Origin: Candidatus Methylomirabilota bacterium
Lineage (GTDB): Bacteria; Methylomirabilota; Methylomirabilia; Rokubacteriales; CSP1-6
Length of the DNA stretch: 64,000 bases
Assembly (NCBI GenBank): GCA_035709005.1
Contig: DASTFB010000080.1
Location: 21,357 to 85,356, forward strand
Direction: 5' to 3'
Position numbers and translations under genes: made by a program. The notes below the pieces were generated by a model. That model was given only the letters and a program-made list of their open reading frames with translations, did not search any database and was not told the DNA's origin. Below are positions 7,932-18,279 of the stretch, one piece after another; position 1 is the first letter of the stretch, and each line of letters begins with the position of its first letter.

Positions 7932-8440
7932 CGATGGCCAACGACGTGCCCTTGCTCGAGCGCCTCGCCCAGATGCCGGCAGTCCCCGCCACCGCGGCGG
8001 CGGCGCTGGTGGCCGAGCTGCCCAAGGCCCAGACCGACCCCGTGATCGGTCCGCTGTTCGGGATCGACGAGGACGGCGATCCTGCCGTCAGCGCCTTCGT
8101 GCCGGCGGTGCTCCAGCAATTCCAGGAACGCCAGGATCTCACGTGCTATGAAGCGCTGCTGGAAGGGCTGACCGGCATCTGGAATGCGGCCGTGCGGGCC
8201 GCCGTGGTGACCCGGCTGCGCGAGGCCGGCCTGCCCCCCGACGACCTCTTGCTCCGGCTGCAGAAGCTGTCGCCCACACTGGGGTTCGCCAAGGAGCGCG
8301 CGGAATGGGCGCGGCACTGGCTCAGCGATCCGTTCACCCAGGACGCCTTGCTGGTCCAGCAGTGCGTGGTGCGCCTTCTGCTGGCCCTGCGCTGCATGGC
8401 CGAAGCCCGGGCCGTCGAGCTGACCGCGCGTAGCGACTGA
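7928..8440 (+). CDS. Conserved hypothetical protein, helical
   Basis: A 170-residue protein translated from an ATG overlapping the MFS stop (ATGA), with GGGAGG upstream; a second ATG at 7934 would give 'MANDVPLLERLAQMP'. It looks all-helical and Ala/Leu-rich ('AAAALVAELPKAQTDPVIGPLFG', 'VRAAVVTRLREAGLPPDDLLLRLQKL'), with no signal peptide or membrane segment. It sits 13 nt upstream of the selenoprotein candidate, so the two may act together. No family was recognised. Confidence 0.7.
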   Translation: MTMANDVPLLERLAQMPAVPATAAAALVAELPKAQTDPVIGPLFGIDEDGDPAVSAFVPAVLQQFQERQDLTCYEALLEGLTGIWNAAVRAAVVTRLREAGLPPDDLLLRLQKLSPTLGFAKERAEWARHWLSDPFTQDALLVQQCVVRLLLALRCMAEARAVELTARSD

Positions 8441-8453
8441 GAGGAGGGGCCCG

Positions 8454-8801
8454 ATGCACGTGCACGAGCGCAACAAGGAGAAGAAGCGCCTGAACGGCCT
8501 CATTCTCCGCTCGCCGATGAAGGTGTACACGGCCTTCCGCGAGATCGGGGAGAAGGTCTTCGCCGACGGCGCCCTGTCCAAGAAGCACAAGGAGCTGACG
8601 GCTCTGGCGGTGGCGGTGTCGCAGAACTGCTTCGACTGAATCGATCATCGAGTCGAGGAGGTCCTCGACCAGGGCGCGAGCGAGGCGGAGATCGCCGAGA
8701 CGCTCGATATCGGGTTGCTCATGGGCGGCACGCTGTCGGTGAAATCGGTCCGCCATGCCGTGGCCGTGCTGGAGCAGTTTCGGGAGGCCCGCCGGGGCTA
8801 G
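8454..8801 (+). CDS. CMD/AhpD-like selenoprotein (CxxU), TGA read as selenocysteine
   Basis: A carboxymuconolactone-decarboxylase/AhpD-like redox protein of 115 residues. The frame runs 'KHKELTALAVAVSQNCFD', then TGA (8637-8639), then 'IDHRVEEVLDQGASEAEIAE' and 'LLMGGTLSVKSVRHAVAVLEQF' to a TAG. Related proteins have CxxC here ('NCFDCI'), so the TGA stands exactly at the second, redox-active cysteine, giving Cys59-x-x-Sec62. A hairpin with a GGT-containing loop follows at bacterial-SECIS distance. The downstream part has no frameshift or further stop, arguing against simple decay. AhpD-like CxxU selenoproteins are known from metagenomes. The alternative is a TGC-to-TGA nonsense mutation. Confidence 0.8.
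8652..8669 (+). promoter_or_regulatory. Candidate bacterial SECIS element
   Basis: GTCGAGG (8652-8658) pairs with CCTCGAC (8663-8669) around the loop AGGT. The loop begins 20 nt after the TGA, within the usual spacing for bacterial SECIS hairpins, and has G at its second position. The loop region AGGTC resembles the SelB-binding apex of E. coli fdhF. It lies inside the coding sequence, as bacterial SECIS elements must. Confidence 0.7.
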
Positions 8802-8810
8802 GGCAGAGGC

Positions 8811-10716
<1,906 letters not shown>

Positions 10717-10724
<8 letters not shown>

Positions 10725-11022
10725 GTTCTACGCGCCCGTCGACCCCGCGCTGCTCCGGCGGGAGCGCGCGCGAGCGCGCGAGCTCCGGCAGAGCCAGTGG
10801 TGGAAGCGGCGCATCGCCGCCGGCCTCTGCTATTACTGCCGACGTCAGGTCGGTCGCGGCGCGCTCACGATGGATCACCTGGTGCCGCTGGGCCGCGGCG
10901 GCCGCAGCGTGCGCGGCAACGTCGTCCCGGCCTGCAAGGACTGCAACACCCGGAAGCAGTCGCTCCTGCCCGTCGAATGGCAGGACTACCTCGCCGCGCT
11001 GGCCCGATCCACCCAGGACTGA
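10717..11022 (+). CDS. HNH endonuclease family protein
   Basis: A 101-residue protein with a compact HNH/zinc-finger nuclease core: 'CYYCRRQVGRGALTMDHLVP', then 'GRGGRSVRGNVVPACKDCN'. The DH pair supplies the first His, the N of 'GNVVPAC' the middle position, and two CxxC pairs a structural zinc site. Small stand-alone HNH proteins of this type are common and mostly uncharacterised. The ATG lies inside the ABC-F stop region, so translation is probably coupled. No phage or R-M neighbours are present. Confidence 0.82.
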
Positions 11023-11090
11023 GCCCTCCCGGGCGCCGGGCTGTATCGAACTTCGCGCATTGACGGGCCTCCGCGAGCCGGATGGAATGA

Positions 11091-11108
11091 GCACGCTCGC
11101 GAGCGTGC
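11091..11108. repeat. Perfect 18-bp palindrome upstream of the comEA-like gene
   Basis: GCACGCTCGCGAGCGTGC is its own reverse complement. It lies 33 bp before the comEA-like start in a 119-bp intergenic region, where an operator or leader hairpin could sit. No U-tract follows. Its role is unknown. Confidence 0.4.
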
Positions 11109-11141
11109 GCCGTTCACACCAAAGACGCGGAGGACCGATCA

Positions 11142-11468
11142 ATGCACCTTCAGCTTCGTTCCACGTTGTTGATCGCGCTCATCACGTCGTTCCTGTCCAC
11201 GGCGGGGCCCTGCCTGGCCGGACCCCCGGCGCCGGCGGCGGCGAAGGCGCCCGGCAAAGCTCAGACGGAGCCGGCCCGGGTCAACATCAACACCGCCGGC
11301 GTCCACGAGCTCATGACGCTGTCCGGCGTCGGCCGCGCCATCGCCGAGAGAATCGTGCAGCACCGGCAGACCCAGGGCCGATTCCAGGCGCCGGAGGATC
11401 TGCGCAAGGTTCGCGGTGTCGGAGGCGGACTGTTCGAGCGTAACCGCGATCGCATCGTCGTAAAGTGA
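11142..11468 (+). CDS. ComEA-like secreted helix-hairpin-helix protein
   Basis: A 108-residue protein with a signal peptide (about residues 1-26, ending 'GPCLAG'), a short Pro/Ala linker and a double helix-hairpin-helix domain: 'VNINTAGVHELMTLSGVGRAIAERI' and 'FQAPEDLRKVRGVGGGLFER'. This matches the DNA-binding domain of ComEA, the periplasmic DNA receptor for uptake in competent bacteria; similar proteins also occur without competence genes. CGGAGGACC provides a good Shine-Dalgarno. No comEC is present nearby. Confidence 0.85.
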   Translation: MHLQLRSTLLIALITSFLSTAGPCLAGPPAPAAAKAPGKAQTEPARVNINTAGVHELMTLSGVGRAIAERIVQHRQTQGRFQAPEDLRKVRGVGGGLFERNRDRIVVK

Positions 11469-11858
11469 GCGCCGAGGGCGTTTCTTCTTGGGGGCGCTTG
11501 TGCCCTGGAGTACGATGTGGGCAAGTCAGCCGGAGCGGCCAACAGCGCTCCTTCGAGCGTCCCCGCCGACAATTCCGCCGGCGGCTGACGTGGCTGGGCC
11601 CCGGGCCGGGAGTCGGCATCCGGTTCGGGGTCGGTGGGACTGGGCCCGCGTGGCGCCCTTGCCGAGATAGGAGGTGATCCAGCCGATGTGTACCCCTGCG
11701 GTGATCTGTGAGGTGGATGCCTCCTAGGCAAGTTCCACGCTAGCTCGAGGTGGATCGCCTGGGAGATCCAGGCACCACCGGCCCCGACGATCCCGTCTCA
11801 CCAACGGGGCGACGCTCCGTCCGAACCGGCGTCGCAAGCATCGTCGGGGCTTTGTTTT
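11469..11858 (+). ncRNA. Structured region with 16S-tail match and terminator: candidate RNA or decayed rRNA end
   Basis: No protein gene was found in this 390-bp stretch between the comEA-like gene and the convergent csp gene. AGGAGGTGATCCAGCC (11669-11684) equals the reverse complement of the 16S rRNA 3' end. Next comes a possible 13-codon frame (11686-11727, 'MCTPAVICEVDAS') and the hairpin GCCTGG/CCAGGC (11757-11762 with 11768-11773). A closing stem GCCCCGACGAT (11781-11791) pairs with ATCGTCGGGGC (11840-11850), contains two inner stems and is followed by TTTGTTTT. The 3' end is thus a solid plus-strand terminator; the rest could be an sRNA, the comEA 3'UTR, or a vestige of 16S on the minus strand. 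Confidence 0.4.
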
Positions 11859-12057
11859 AGAGCTTGCGGACGTTCGCGGCCTGCAGCCCCTTGGGACCCC
11901 GGGTCACCTCGAACTCGACCTTGTCGCCTTCGGCCAGGCTCTTGAACCCCTGCCCCTGGATGGCGCTGTAGTGGACGAACACGTCCTCACCGCCGTCGAC
12001 CTGGATGAAGCCGTATCCCTTCGCGTCGTTGAACCACTTCACCGTGCCTTGAGCCAT
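11857..12057 (-). CDS. Cold-shock protein (CspA family), copy 1
   Basis: A 66-residue single CSD-fold RNA chaperone, starting at ATG 12057 after AAGGA. It contains RNP1 'KGYGFI' and RNP2 'VFVHYSAI', and differs from the neighbouring copy at only a few positions (QVDGGED, GQG, KV, AANVRKL). CspA proteins melt mRNA structure and often autoregulate. Its 148-bp leader carries a perfect 34-bp palindrome and a terminator-like hairpin. The two copies are tandem on the minus strand. Confidence 0.95.
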   Translation of the reverse strand: MAQGTVKWFNDAKGYGFIQVDGGEDVFVHYSAIQGQGFKSLAEGDKVEFEVTRGPKGLQAANVRKL

Positions 12058-12090
12058 GCTGTCGTTCCTTTCGACGGGGTGTCGGACAAG

Positions 12091-12122
12091 AAAAAACGTC
12101 GCAGGACCAGGTCCTCGCGACG
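12091..12122 (-). terminator. Intrinsic-terminator-like hairpin in the leader of csp copy 1
   Basis: On the minus strand CGTCGC and AGGACC pair with GGTCCT and GCGACG (12122 to 12097, one bulged base) and are followed by TTTTTT (12096-12091). It lies only 34 bp before the csp start codon. It could end transcripts from the upstream csp gene or attenuate transcription into copy 1. Confidence 0.65.
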
Positions 12123-12154
12123 TCACTCCTTTTCAGACCCGATCGGCCGGGACG

Positions 12155-12188
12155 CCACCCGGGTCCGGCTCGAGCCGGACCCGGGTGG
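12155..12188. repeat. Perfect 34-bp palindrome between the two csp genes
   Basis: The sequence starting CCACCCGGGTCCGGCTC is exactly self-complementary over 34 bp, giving a 17-bp stem in RNA. It begins 18 bp after the copy 2 stop. Without a U-tract it is probably a 3' stabilising or rho-blocking hairpin, or part of the copy 1 leader. Confidence 0.6.
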
Positions 12189-12205
12189 TCTGTGGGGCGG
12201 GAGCC

Positions 12206-12406
12206 CTAGACTTTCCGGACGTTGCTGGCCTGAAGACCCTTCGGGCCGCGCGTCACCTCGAACTCGACGACGTCCCCCTCCGCCAGGCTCTTGAAGCCCT
12301 GCGACTGGATGGCGCTGTAGTGAACGAAGACGTCCTCGCCGCCCTCCTGCGTGATGAACCCGTAGCCCTTCGCATCGTTGAACCACTTCACTCGACCTTG
12401 TGCCAT
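12206..12406 (-). CDS. Cold-shock protein (CspA family), copy 2
   Basis: A 66-residue cold-shock domain protein beginning '[20 protein letters not shown]', with RNP1 'KGYGFI', RNP2 'VFVHYSAI' and ending 'ASNVRKV'. The start is ATG 12406 with GGAGAA eight bases upstream. It is first of the tandem pair in transcription order. The high identity to copy 1 indicates a recent local duplication or conversion. The 5' leader holds several hairpins. Confidence 0.95.
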   Translation of the reverse strand: MAQGRVKWFNDAKGYGFITQEGGEDVFVHYSAIQSQGFKSLAEGDVVEFEVTRGPKGLQASNVRKV

Positions 12407-12601
12407 ACCGCTGATTCTCCTTGGGGTCTTCAGCCCCGTGTGCTCCCGCCATACCGGCGGGGTTTGCCCCTTGCGGGGCAAAAGAAAACGCCGTGCGATG
12501 CGGGTCTCGCACGGCGTGGCTTGTTCACTATCGCTACCGACGCATCCGTTTTGAACCAGAAAAACGGCGCCAGTCTTACACGGAGCCTTCGGGAACGTCA
12601 A
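12407..12601 (-). promoter_or_regulatory. Hairpin-rich leader of csp copy 2 with terminator and candidate promoters
   Basis: On the minus strand a terminator-like stem ACGCCGTGCGA (12518-12508) pairs with TCGCACGGCGT (12499-12489) and is followed by TTTCTTTT. Next come TGCCCC-GCAA-GGGGCA (12480-12465) and CCCGCC/GGCGGG (about 12461-12446), then the csp ribosome-binding site. Candidate promoters are TTGACG-N17-TAAGAC (12601-12573), overlapping the stop of the upstream gene, and TTCAAA-N16-GATAGT (12555-12528). If the first is used, the terminator lies in the leader and could attenuate; otherwise it ends the upstream gene. Confidence 0.5.
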
Positions 12602-13629
12602 CCTGATTCTACGGTCCGGGTGACGGGACGGGAGCCGTTCCGGGTCCCGAGCCAGCCTGGCACAGCCACCGAGAAGCGTCCTGCGGTCCCACCCGCCACG
12701 ATCACGTGAATCTCCTCGATTGACGCGAACTTCGGGATCAGCTCGTCCGGCGGCGGGGCCGGGTGGCGGTAGCGCAGGTTGGTGCCTTCGCCATGGTCGG
12801 CGTCGGGTAAGAGCTCTCCGTAGGGCCGGCGGACGCGCTCGTAGAGGTGCTGCCGCAGATCGGCCTTCGTCCAGCCGTCCGCGGCGAAGGTGAGGGCGTG
12901 CTCGGGGCCCACCACGAGCAGGGTGTGGGAGTAGAGCGGGAAGTGCTTGCTGTTCCAGAGGCCTACCATCGACCAGCCCAACGACCCCGCCAGCGCCCGC
13001 GCCGTGCGGCTGGCGTGGTCCGAAATCCCGTGCGGCGCCTCGCCGGCGAAGAGCGTGACCGCGCTTGCCCCGGAGGCGATCCCCCGTTCCACGTGATAGG
13101 CCGGCCAGGGGCTCGCCTCCTCGTGCTCGCCGATGCAGTAGGTATAGCGGCCGGGATGGCCGAACGTGGACATCGAGGTCTGCCCGGGCCTGGCGCCGCC
13201 GATGTTGATCATCAGCAGCCGCAACGCCCGCCCGATGGTGGCATTGGCCCGATAGCCGGGACCGAATACGCCGAACGAGCAGTTCAGCCCGATCCGTTGA
13301 CGGACCGGGCCGTTCACGATGATGAGCGGAGCCGAAAAGTGCGTCGAGCACGCCAGCCCGTGGAGGTTGAAGCTCGGATCGCAGGCCGCCTCGGCGGCGG
13401 CGATCACCACCGGCAGATACTCGGGCCGGCAGCCCGCCATGACGGCGTTGACGGCGACTTTTTCGACGGTGAGCCGGCCGTAGTTGGGAGGCATCTCGCC
13501 CAGCAGTTCGCCCGCCGGCCGCCGCGTCGACGCCAGCATCTGGTCGACGCGTCGACGCGTCGGCGGCACCACCGGTAAGCCGTCCGTGACACCACGCTCG
13601 AACCACTCCTCGAAGTCGTCGCTGCTCAT
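12598..13629 (-). CDS. UGSC-selenoprotein-associated conserved protein
   Basis: A 343-residue protein, start chosen at ATG 13629 ('[20 protein letters not shown]'); an in-frame extension upstream to 13743 looks non-conserved. Conserved-looking blocks are '[21 protein letters not shown]', '[22 protein letters not shown]', '[18 protein letters not shown]', '[14 protein letters not shown]' and '[19 protein letters not shown]'. From memory of the family, such proteins are often encoded beside, or fused to, the small UGSC-motif (seleno)protein; no UGSC partner is in this window. Function is not established. It has no signal peptide. Confidence 0.7.
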   Translation of the reverse strand: MSSDDFEEWFERGVTDGLPVVPPTRRRVDQMLASTRRPAGELLGEMPPNYGRLTVEKVAVNAVMAGCRPEYLPVVIAAAEAACDPSFNLHGLACSTHFSAPLIIVNGPVRQRIGLNCSFGVFGPGYRANATIGRALRLLMINIGGARPGQTSMSTFGHPGRYTYCIGEHEEASPWPAYHVERGIASGASAVTLFAGEAPHGISDHASRTARALAGSLGWSMVGLWNSKHFPLYSHTLLVVGPEHALTFAADGWTKADLRQHLYERVRRPYGELLPDADHGEGTNLRYRHPAPPPDELIPKFASIEEIHVIVAGGTAGRFSVAVPGWLGTRNGSRPVTRTVESG

Positions 13630-15099
<1,470 letters not shown>

Positions 15100-15126
15100 G
15101 GCGCGCGCCGGGCGGGAGGTGCTGGC

Positions 15127-15966
15127 GTGAGGATCCGGATGCTGGCGCTGCTCGGCCTGGTCATCGCCGTCTGCCTGGTGCTGCTCACCGTGCAGACGCG
15201 CGGCTACGCCGGCCCGGCCGCCGACCTCATCGCCCTGGTCATGACGCCGGTCCAGAAGACGCTGACGGCCGTCCACCGCGTGTCCTTCGGCGTCTGGACC
15301 ACCTACCGCGACTGGAGGAACGTCCACACCGACAACATGCGCCTGCGCGAGGAGAACCGGCGCCTGCGCGTGGAGGCGCTGGTCGTGACGGAGACGCTGC
15401 AGGAGAACATGCGGCTGCGTCGCCTGCTCGACCTGCGGGCCCGGCTCCCCATGGATGCGCTGCCCGGTGAGATCATCGCACGCGAGTGGGGCGGCTGGGT
15501 CCGCGCGCTCACCATCAATCGGGGCCGGGCCGACGAGATCCGCAAGCACACGGCCGTGATCTCGCCCGACGGGCTGGTCGGCCGCATCGTGGAAGTGCGC
15601 CCGGGGACGTCCGTGGTGCAGGTTCTCTCCGATCCCGCGTCCACGGTGGGAGCCCACGTGCTGCGCACCCGCACGCCCGGTATCGTCGAGGGCGAGCCGC
15701 GCGGCACCGTCCGCTTCAAGTACATGGCGCGCGACGGCGCCCTCGCCGTGGGGGACCTCGTGGTCACCGCCGGGCAAGGCGGTCTCTTTCCCCGCGGGGT
15801 GCCGATCGGGCGGGTCCAGAATCTCGACCAGAAGGCGTCGGCGCTCTTCCATCACGCGATTCTGGAGCCCGTCGTGGACCTGGCCCGCATCAACGAAGTG
15901 CTTCTGGTGACCGGCAACTCGGCCTCCGACATCACCTCGCTCTTCGCGGCGCCGAGCGGAGGCTAG
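15127..15966 (+). CDS. mreC: Rod-shape-determining protein MreC
   Basis: MreC is a periplasmic scaffold linking MreB to the PBP2-RodA synthase. The 279-residue protein starts with GTG and has one N-terminal membrane helix ('MLALLGLVIAVCLVLLTV'). A coiled coil follows ('MRLREENRRLRVEALVVTETLQENMRLRRLL'), then the beta-rich domain ('REWGGWVRALTINRGRADEI', 'VGRIVEV', 'VTAGQGGLFPRGVPIGRV'). Length and order match the family. It follows mreB by 27 nt. Confidence 0.95.
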   Translation: MRIRMLALLGLVIAVCLVLLTVQTRGYAGPAADLIALVMTPVQKTLTAVHRVSFGVWTTYRDWRNVHTDNMRLREENRRLRVEALVVTETLQENMRLRRLLDLRARLPMDALPGEIIAREWGGWVRALTINRGRADEIRKHTAVISPDGLVGRIVEVRPGTSVVQVLSDPASTVGAHVLRTRTPGIVEGEPRGTVRFKYMARDGALAVGDLVVTAGQGGLFPRGVPIGRVQNLDQKASALFHHAILEPVVDLARINEVLLVTGNSASDITSLFAAPSGG

Positions 15967-15967
15967 C

Positions 15968-16453
15968 GTGCGCGGGTGGCTGGCCTTGTCGATCTTCGGT
16001 GGCGGCGTCGCGCAGGCGACGATCGCGCCGGCCCTGCAGGTGGGGGATGTCATCCCCGACATTCCGCTGATCGTGGTCGTGCTGCTGGCCCTGCGGCGTG
16101 GCCCCGAGTTCGGCTGCCTGGGCGGATTCGCGGCCGGGCTGCTCCAGGACGCCGTGGGCGGCGGTCTGCTCGGCGTGCAGGCCTGCACGAAGGCCCTGGT
16201 GGGCTTCGCCATCGGCGCCCTCGGGGGGCGGTTGTGGGTGACCCAGCCCCTGGTCCAGGTGCCGGGTCTGGTTCTGCTCAGCGTCGCCGAGGGCCTCGCC
16301 AGGTTCTTGCTCCTCAAGCTCTTCCACTTTCCGGCCCCGTTCGGGCAGCTCATGACCTACGTGGTGTTGCCGCAGGCGCTGTACAACGGCTTCCTGGGCG
16401 CCGTCTTCGTCTTCGGCCTGGCCTGGGCCGAGGCCAGGCGAGGTGACGCGTGA
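15968..16453 (+). CDS. mreD: Rod-shape-determining protein MreD
   Basis: A 161-residue integral membrane protein with about five hydrophobic segments and the MreD-like pattern 'PDIPLIVVVLLALRRGPEFGCLGGFAAGLLQDA'. It is the usual third member of the mre operon and part of the elongasome, although its biochemical role is poorly defined. It starts with GTG directly after the mreC stop, and its end overlaps mrdA by 4 nt. Confidence 0.92.
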   Translation: MRGWLALSIFGGGVAQATIAPALQVGDVIPDIPLIVVVLLALRRGPEFGCLGGFAAGLLQDAVGGGLLGVQACTKALVGFAIGALGGRLWVTQPLVQVPGLVLLSVAEGLARFLLLKLFHFPAPFGQLMTYVVLPQALYNGFLGAVFVFGLAWAEARRGDA

Positions 16454-18279
16454 GACGTCGACCCGGCCCCTACTCGCGCGGCGGGACGCTGGCCGATGGC
16501 GCGGACGTCGGCAAGCGACGGGTGGTGGCCCTGGCCTCGGTGACGCTGATCGCCTTCTGCGTGATCATCGGTCAGCTCTGGTATTTACAGGTATTGGAGG
16601 GCGGTCGCTTTCTGGATGCCTCCGACAAGAACCGGATCCGTGTCCGGCCGATCGCCGCCCCGCGGGGCATCCTGTACGACCGGCACGGAGTTCCCCTCGT
16701 CGACAATCGACCGGCGTTCACACTGTCGCTCATTCCTCACGAACTGCCCCGGGACCACCAGGAGCGGGACGCCGTCCTGGGCCGGGTCGGGGCCCTGCTA
16801 CGCATCCCCTTCGCCGAGCTCGCCGAATCGGTCGCGCGGGTGCCGGCCGATTCCTTCCTGCCCGTGCGTGTGCGCCGCGGCCTCACGCTGGAGGACATGG
16901 CCAAGGTCGAGGAGTGGAAGCTGGAGCTGCCCGGCGTCATCGTCGAGGTCGAGCCCCAGCGAGCCTACATGTCCAGCCGCTTCGCCGCCCACCTGCTGGG
17001 GTACGTGCGCGAAGCCAACGACGAGCAGCTCCGTCAAGGTCGCTACCGTCGCGGTGACATGGTCGGTCAGAGCGGCCTGGAGCGGCTCCTGGACGAGCAT
17101 CTGCGAGGCCGCGACGGGGGCGAGCGCATCGAGGTCGATGTCATGGGGCGCCCGGTTCGCCTCATCCAGCAGACCGACCCGGTGCCGGGAGCCCAGGTCG
17201 TCACGACCATCGACCGCCGGATCCAGGAGGCCGCCGAGACGGCGATGGAAGATCGGGCCGGCGCGGTGGTCGTGATGGACCCGCGCACCGGGGACGTGCT
17301 GGCGATGGTGTCCACGCCGGCGTTCGAGATCGACCGTTTCACCGGCACCATCGATCGGGCGGCCTGGCTGCGGGTCGTCAAGGATCCCGAGCACCCGCTG
17401 CTGAATCGGGTGCTGCAGAGCCAGTACGCGCCCGGGTCCATCTTCAAGATCGTGGTGGCGGCGGCCGGGCTGCAGGAGCGCGTGCTTACCCCGGTGGACC
17501 GCGGGTACTGCAACGGCGTGTTCCAGCTGGGCCGGGGCACCTTCCGGGACTGGAAGCAGGGCGGGCACGGCTTCGTCAACCTCAAGCGGGCCCTGGCCGA
17601 ATCCTGCAACATCTTCTTCTACGAGGCGGGCCTCAAGATCGGAGGGCCCACCATCGTGAAGTATGCGCGGGCCTTCGGCCTGGGCCAGTCCACCGGCGTG
17701 GATCTGGGCGGCGAGCGGTTCGGTGTGCTGCCCAAGCCCAAGACCAGGCGCGGCCGGGAGATCTGGCAGCCGGGCGACGTCGTCAACATCTCCATCGGGC
17801 AGGGCCAGCTGGCGGTCACTCCGCTGCAGGTGGCCAGGTTCATGGCGGCGGTGGCCAACGGCGGCGTCCTGTGGAAGCCGCGCCTGGTGCAGCGTATCGA
17901 GCGGCCCGACCGGGGTGTCCTCTGGGCGGACAACGGCCAGGTGATGGGGCACGTGGAGTTGTCGCCGCTGATCTGGGCCTTCCTCCGCCAGAGCCTGCTG
18001 GCGGTCGTCCAGGACGGCACCGGCGTGCCCGCGCGCATCCCCGGCCTGGAGATCGCCGGCAAGACGGGCACTTCACAGATGATGGCCCACTCCCGGTCGG
18101 ACCGGGGCCAGGACCACGCGTGGTTCGCCGCGTTCGCGCCGGCGGGCAACCCCGAGGTCGTGGTCGTGGTGCTCGTCGAGCGCGGCGGCCGGGGGAGCCA
18201 GGTGGCGGCGCCGATCGCCCGCAAGATCCTCAACGCCATCTTCTTCGAGAAGGTGGCCGCGCTGGAGCTCGCGGGGTGA
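16450..18279 (+). CDS. mrdA: Penicillin-binding protein 2, elongasome transpeptidase
   Basis: The class B PBP cross-links peptidoglycan during elongation with RodA. The 609-residue protein has a cytoplasmic tail, one membrane helix (about residues 24-45, 'VVALASVTLIAFCVIIGQLW'), a pedestal domain and a transpeptidase domain. Active-site motifs are all present: SxxK as SIFK (Ser330, 'YAPGSIFK'), SxN as SCN (Ser385, 'AESCNIFF') and KTG (Lys538, 'IAGKTGTSQ'). It starts with GTG overlapping mreD, and its stop overlaps the rodA start. Confidence 0.97.
   Translation: MRRRPGPYSRGGTLADGADVGKRRVVALASVTLIAFCVIIGQLWYLQVLEGGRFLDASDKNRIRVRPIAAPRGILYDRHGVPLVDNRPAFTLSLIPHELPRDHQERDAVLGRVGALLRIPFAELAESVARVPADSFLPVRVRRGLTLEDMAKVEEWKLELPGVIVEVEPQRAYMSSRFAAHLLGYVREANDEQLRQGRYRRGDMVGQSGLERLLDEHLRGRDGGERIEVDVMGRPVRLIQQTDPVPGAQVVTTIDRRIQEAAETAMEDRAGAVVVMDPRTGDVLAMVSTPAFEIDRFTGTIDRAAWLRVVKDPEHPLLNRVLQSQYAPGSIFKIVVAAAGLQERVLTPVDRGYCNGVFQLGRGTFRDWKQGGHGFVNLKRALAESCNIFFYEAGLKIGGPTIVKYARAFGLGQSTGVDLGGERFGVLPKPKTRRGREIWQPGDVVNISIGQGQLAVTPLQVARFMAAVANGGVLWKPRLVQRIERPDRGVLWADNGQVMGHVELSPLIWAFLRQSLLAVVQDGTGVPARIPGLEIAGKTGTSQMMAHSRSDRGQDHAWFAAFAPAGNPEVVVVVLVERGGRGSQVAAPIARKILNAIFFEKVAALELAG

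Noticed and set aside
8640..8801. Treating the AhpD-like gene as a nonsense-mutated pseudogene
   Set aside because: The stop is exactly TGA at the redox Cys position, the downstream frame is clean, and a SECIS-like hairpin follows; decay would not be expected to give all three.
11669..11684. A true 16S rRNA gene
   Set aside because: Only about 16-40 nt resemble the 16S 3' end; there is no SSU body and no 23S or ITS tRNA, so an rRNA gene is not supported.
12409..13606. Long minus-strand frame that runs into the second csp gene
   Set aside because: It is the alternative frame of the UGSC-associated gene joined by chance to the cold-shock frame; only the last 66 codons (12206-12406) are real.
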